Below are positions 63,689 through 64,000 of a DNA stretch of 64,000 bases, in pieces. Made by a program: the position numbers and the translations under genes. The DNA comes from Pisaster brevispinus (Eukaryota > Echinodermata > Asteroidea > Forcipulatida > Asteriidae): assembly GCA_023634235.1 (NCBI GenBank), contig JAMKCF010000134.1:122225-186224 (forward strand). The letters run 5' to 3'. The notes beneath the pieces are model-generated. The model was not told where the DNA came from. It saw only the letters and a list, made by a program, of their open reading frames with translations, and made no database searches. Numbering within the stretch: the stretch's first letter is position 1; each line of letters starts with the position of its first letter.

Positions 63689-64000
63689 AGGCACACTCAG
63701 GTACAAATTTCGTCTCTCTAGCATTTCTAGTTCATGAGTTATTCTCAAACTTAGCTCGGGTGTTGTTTCAAATCATTCTTCGGATGGACATATGTCTTGC
63801 CTTTGTTGTTGCTCGGCCCCGGCGCGTGGGCTAACTTGCCGGTGGTTGTAGCCCTATTCCGGGGCCGCTCGCCCCGCCTAGAAAATGCTCAGAGACACGG
63901 ATCTACGACGAGGTGAGAGCCCTGATTCGTGGCTTTCCAGTGGTGGAAACCTTGTGCAAATCCGATGTTGTTATGGGTGTGATTGGACCCTCCTTGTATT
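63689..64000 (+). repeat. Truncated last monomer (window edge)
   Basis: A D-type copy cut at 312 bp by the end of the window, inside the intron-like pyrimidine tract (CCTTGTATT). The array therefore continues to the right. The two preceding copies have three one-base deletions (TTATCTC, GGGTGGATTGG, CTGAGATG). Confidence 0.95.

Larger units (their letters stand above)
1..64000 (+). repeat. Satellite array, ~471-473 bp monomer, ~136 copies
   Basis: The window is a continuous head-to-tail array. I phase monomers at AGGCACACTCAGG, just after the EcoRI site GTGGAATTC; the first copy is 1-471 and the next begins at 472. The element GAAAATG(G/C)TC recurs about 136 times at 470-475 bp spacing, with few exceptions. 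All copies have the same orientation. Neighbours differ by a handful of substitutions, and four subfamilies (A-D) occupy successive stretches. Almost every copy has one EcoRI site (GAATTC) and one PstI site (CTGCAG). Nothing unrelated interrupts the array and neither end is reached. I do not recognise the family; it shows no 5S rRNA, snRNA or histone sequence. Array structure is seen directly; a nuclear heterochromatic location is inference. Confidence 0.98.
49503..64000 (+). repeat. Homogenised D-type block, ~31 monomers of 473 bp
   Basis: Nearly every copy has CATATG (NdeI), CGGCCCCGG, ATGCTC, GATCTACGACG, CTGATTCG, GATTGGACC, GTGCAG and CCCAGAAAGTCTG. The exception is 49976-50448, which is C-like with GATTTGACC and an altered CGACGAGAAGAGAGG. 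This is the most uniform part of the window and so probably the most recently amplified. Length variants are single bases: TATGCTTG (about 53392), GGGTCACTTG (-1, about 56265), GTGTGTTG (+2, about 57143), AGAAATGC (-1, about 59629), CCCCCGCC (+1, about 61037) and CCGGGCCG (-1, about 61972). Confidence 0.93.

Noticed and set aside
1..64000. CRISPR array
   Set aside because: Units are about 471 bp and repeat along their whole length, with no unique spacers.
1..64000. Retroelement or DNA transposon array
   Set aside because: No terminal repeats, target-site duplications, primer-binding site or transposase/reverse-transcriptase motifs are visible in the monomer.
1..64000. Telomere repeats or a CENP-B-like box
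   Set aside because: I saw no TTAGGG- or TTTAGGG-type runs and no good match to the 17-bp CENP-B box, so a telomeric or centromeric role cannot be argued from motifs.

Overview
The whole 64-kb window is one head-to-tail tandem repeat array. The monomer is 471 bp in the left half and mostly 473 bp in the right half, about 136 copies, all on the same strand, and the array runs off both ends. I found no single-copy DNA, conventional protein-coding gene, rRNA, tRNA, insertion sequence, CRISPR array or bacterial-type regulatory site. Short reading frames (77-113 codons, three frames) recur once per monomer. They are by-products of periodicity, lose starts or shift frame freely, and I do not annotate them as genes. 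A long, homogeneous, kilobase-ladder satellite with higher-order structure points to a nuclear genome of a eukaryote. The intron-like 117-nt segment fits a plant but does not prove it. The species cannot be named from the sequence.

Layout: 1-5187 is a mixed edge where A-type monomers alternate with C/D-like and chimeric ones. 5188-15078 is a clean A-type block. 15079-15548 is one isolated B-type monomer. 15549-23083 is A-type with linked-marker multimers. 23084-31558 is B-type with 3- and 5-monomer segmental duplications. 31559-44777 is C-type and includes a run of single-base indels at 36.5-38.4 kb that looks like poor consensus. 44778-64000 is D-type, beginning with two copies of a five-monomer higher-order repeat and then becoming very homogeneous. 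A, B, C and D differ at about fifteen diagnostic positions per monomer, including GGGCCC versus CGGCCC, CATG versus CATATG, GATTTGACC versus GATTGGACC, TTTTTTGGCAG versus TTTTTGTGCAG, and CCCAAAAAG versus CCCAGAAAG.

The most interesting point is the inside of the monomer. Every copy has a 5'-splice-like AG/GTGAGAG, then 117 nt ending in a long polypyrimidine tract and CAG, then a 144-nt exon-like piece ending CTCAG/GTACAAAT. One frame of that piece reads like real protein for 34 residues before a stop. The simplest reading is that the satellite arose by amplifying a piece of an intron-containing gene. Whether the signals are still used cannot be told from sequence alone.
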